Source of the DNA: Ruthenibacterium sp.
GTDB lineage: Bacteria > Bacillota > Clostridia > Oscillospirales > Ruminococcaceae
Length of the DNA: 14,383 nt
Assembly: GCA_020025255.1 (NCBI GenBank)
Contig: JAHHSK010000049.1
Coordinates: forward strand, 1 to 14,383
Direction of reading: 5' to 3'
Shown: positions 14,040 through 14,383 of the stretch, piece after piece
Numbering within the stretch: the stretch's first letter is position 1
Layout: each line of letters starts with the position of its first letter
The notes under the pieces: generated by a model
What the model was told of the DNA's origin: nothing
Database searches by the model: none
Seen by the model: the letters and a program-made list of their open reading frames with translations, nothing else
Program-made: the position numbers and the translations under genes

Positions 14040-14383
14040 TCAGGTCGGCTCACTGCCGTCCCCGCCCTGTTCCGGCGGGATACCGCCGCCGCTGTTCGAT
14101 TCTTCCGGCGGGATACCCCCTTCGCCGCCCCCGCTCGGCGGGGTCGGGCCGCTTACATTTTCGCTGACACCGCATCCGGGACGGGTGCAGGTATGATAGC
14201 TGCTGCCGTCAGGACGTGTGATCGTTTCTCCCCAGGCGTGGCCCAGTGCGGAAATGGATTCCGTGCGTTCCGCACCGCAGCGGCTGCACTTGTGGGTGCG
14301 GCTGCCTGCCGCCGTACAGCTTGCCGGGGTTTCGGAAACGACATCCTCCTTATGACCCAGTGCGGGAATCGTTTCGCGGCGCA
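14040..14383 (-). CDS. C-terminal part of a second surface-type protein (partial)
   Basis: The minus strand is open from the window edge to TGA at 14040-14042, giving 113 residues of the C-terminus; the start lies outside. It contains His/Cys modules: ALGHKEDVVSETPASCTAAG, then HKCSRCGAERTESISALGHA, then SYHTCTRPGCGVS. Such repeats, usually read as zinc-ribbon-like modules, occur in surface and secreted proteins of gut Clostridia. The tail is Gly/Pro-rich with two copies of GGIPPE, and ends in GGDGSEPT without a sorting motif or membrane helix. Its His/Cys module is related in style to that of the convergent plus-strand surface protein. Codon use is clean across the frame, so it is likely real. 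Confidence 0.75.
   Translation of the reverse strand, partial: RRETIPALGHKEDVVSETPASCTAAGSRTHKCSRCGAERTESISALGHAWGETITRPDGSSYHTCTRPGCGVSENVSGPTPPSGGGEGGIPPEESNSGGGIPPEQGGDGSEPT

Noticed and set aside
1..14383. CRISPR array, tRNA or rRNA genes, complete insertion sequence
   Set aside because: No regularly spaced direct repeats, no tRNA-like cloverleaf or rRNA sequence, and no transposase frame were seen.

Overview
The window looks like a chromosomal segment from a moderately GC-rich gut Clostridia genome, probably Oscillospiraceae/Ruminococcaceae-like. The reasons are Firmicutes-type promoters (TTGACA/TATAAT with 17-bp spacers), strong GGAGG ribosome sites, a class II GalT of the Firmicutes kind, an LPXTG-like surface protein with a TPQTG sorting signal, and His/Cys surface modules common in this group. 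The assignment to a family is inference.

Layout. Positions 1-183 hold the possible 3' end of an unidentified plus-strand gene, closed by a hairpin. Positions 184-985 are clearly AT-richer than the rest and contain no intact long gene. The minus strand there has a consensus -10, a near-ideal ribosome site and a 14-codon ORF, followed by protein-like but stop-broken frames; I read it as a decayed mobile-element remnant or a structured RNA/leader region. Positions 1074-2404 form a three-gene plus-strand operon (YaiI/YqxD-family protein, DUF3783 protein, unknown 133-aa protein) ending in a hairpin-rich trailer and a bidirectional terminator. galT (minus) and asnS (plus) are divergent, each with its own well-formed promoter. 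An acidic 43-aa ORF and a WYL-domain regulator lie on the minus strand. The regulator is divergent from a MATE-family efflux pump, and the two core promoters face each other across a small dyad, which suggests local control of the pump. After a 21-bp terminator hairpin, gluQ (glutamyl-Q tRNA(Asp) synthetase, minus) is divergent from a plus-strand operon of plsC-type acyltransferase, a single-pass membrane protein of unknown function and a tiny basic ORF. The right end carries a secreted, wall-anchored surface protein (plus) and, convergent to it, the C-terminal part of a second surface-type protein (minus, cut by the window edge). Both have related His/Cys modules.

Most of the window is ordinary housekeeping and envelope biology. 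I did not find a convincing new multi-gene system. The best leads are the broken minus-strand unit at 184-985, the face-to-face promoter pair at 7158-7217, the uncharacterised membrane protein with its overlapping basic ORF, and the convergent surface-protein pair. Very long antisense ORFs oppose almost every gene but look like codon-bias shadows.
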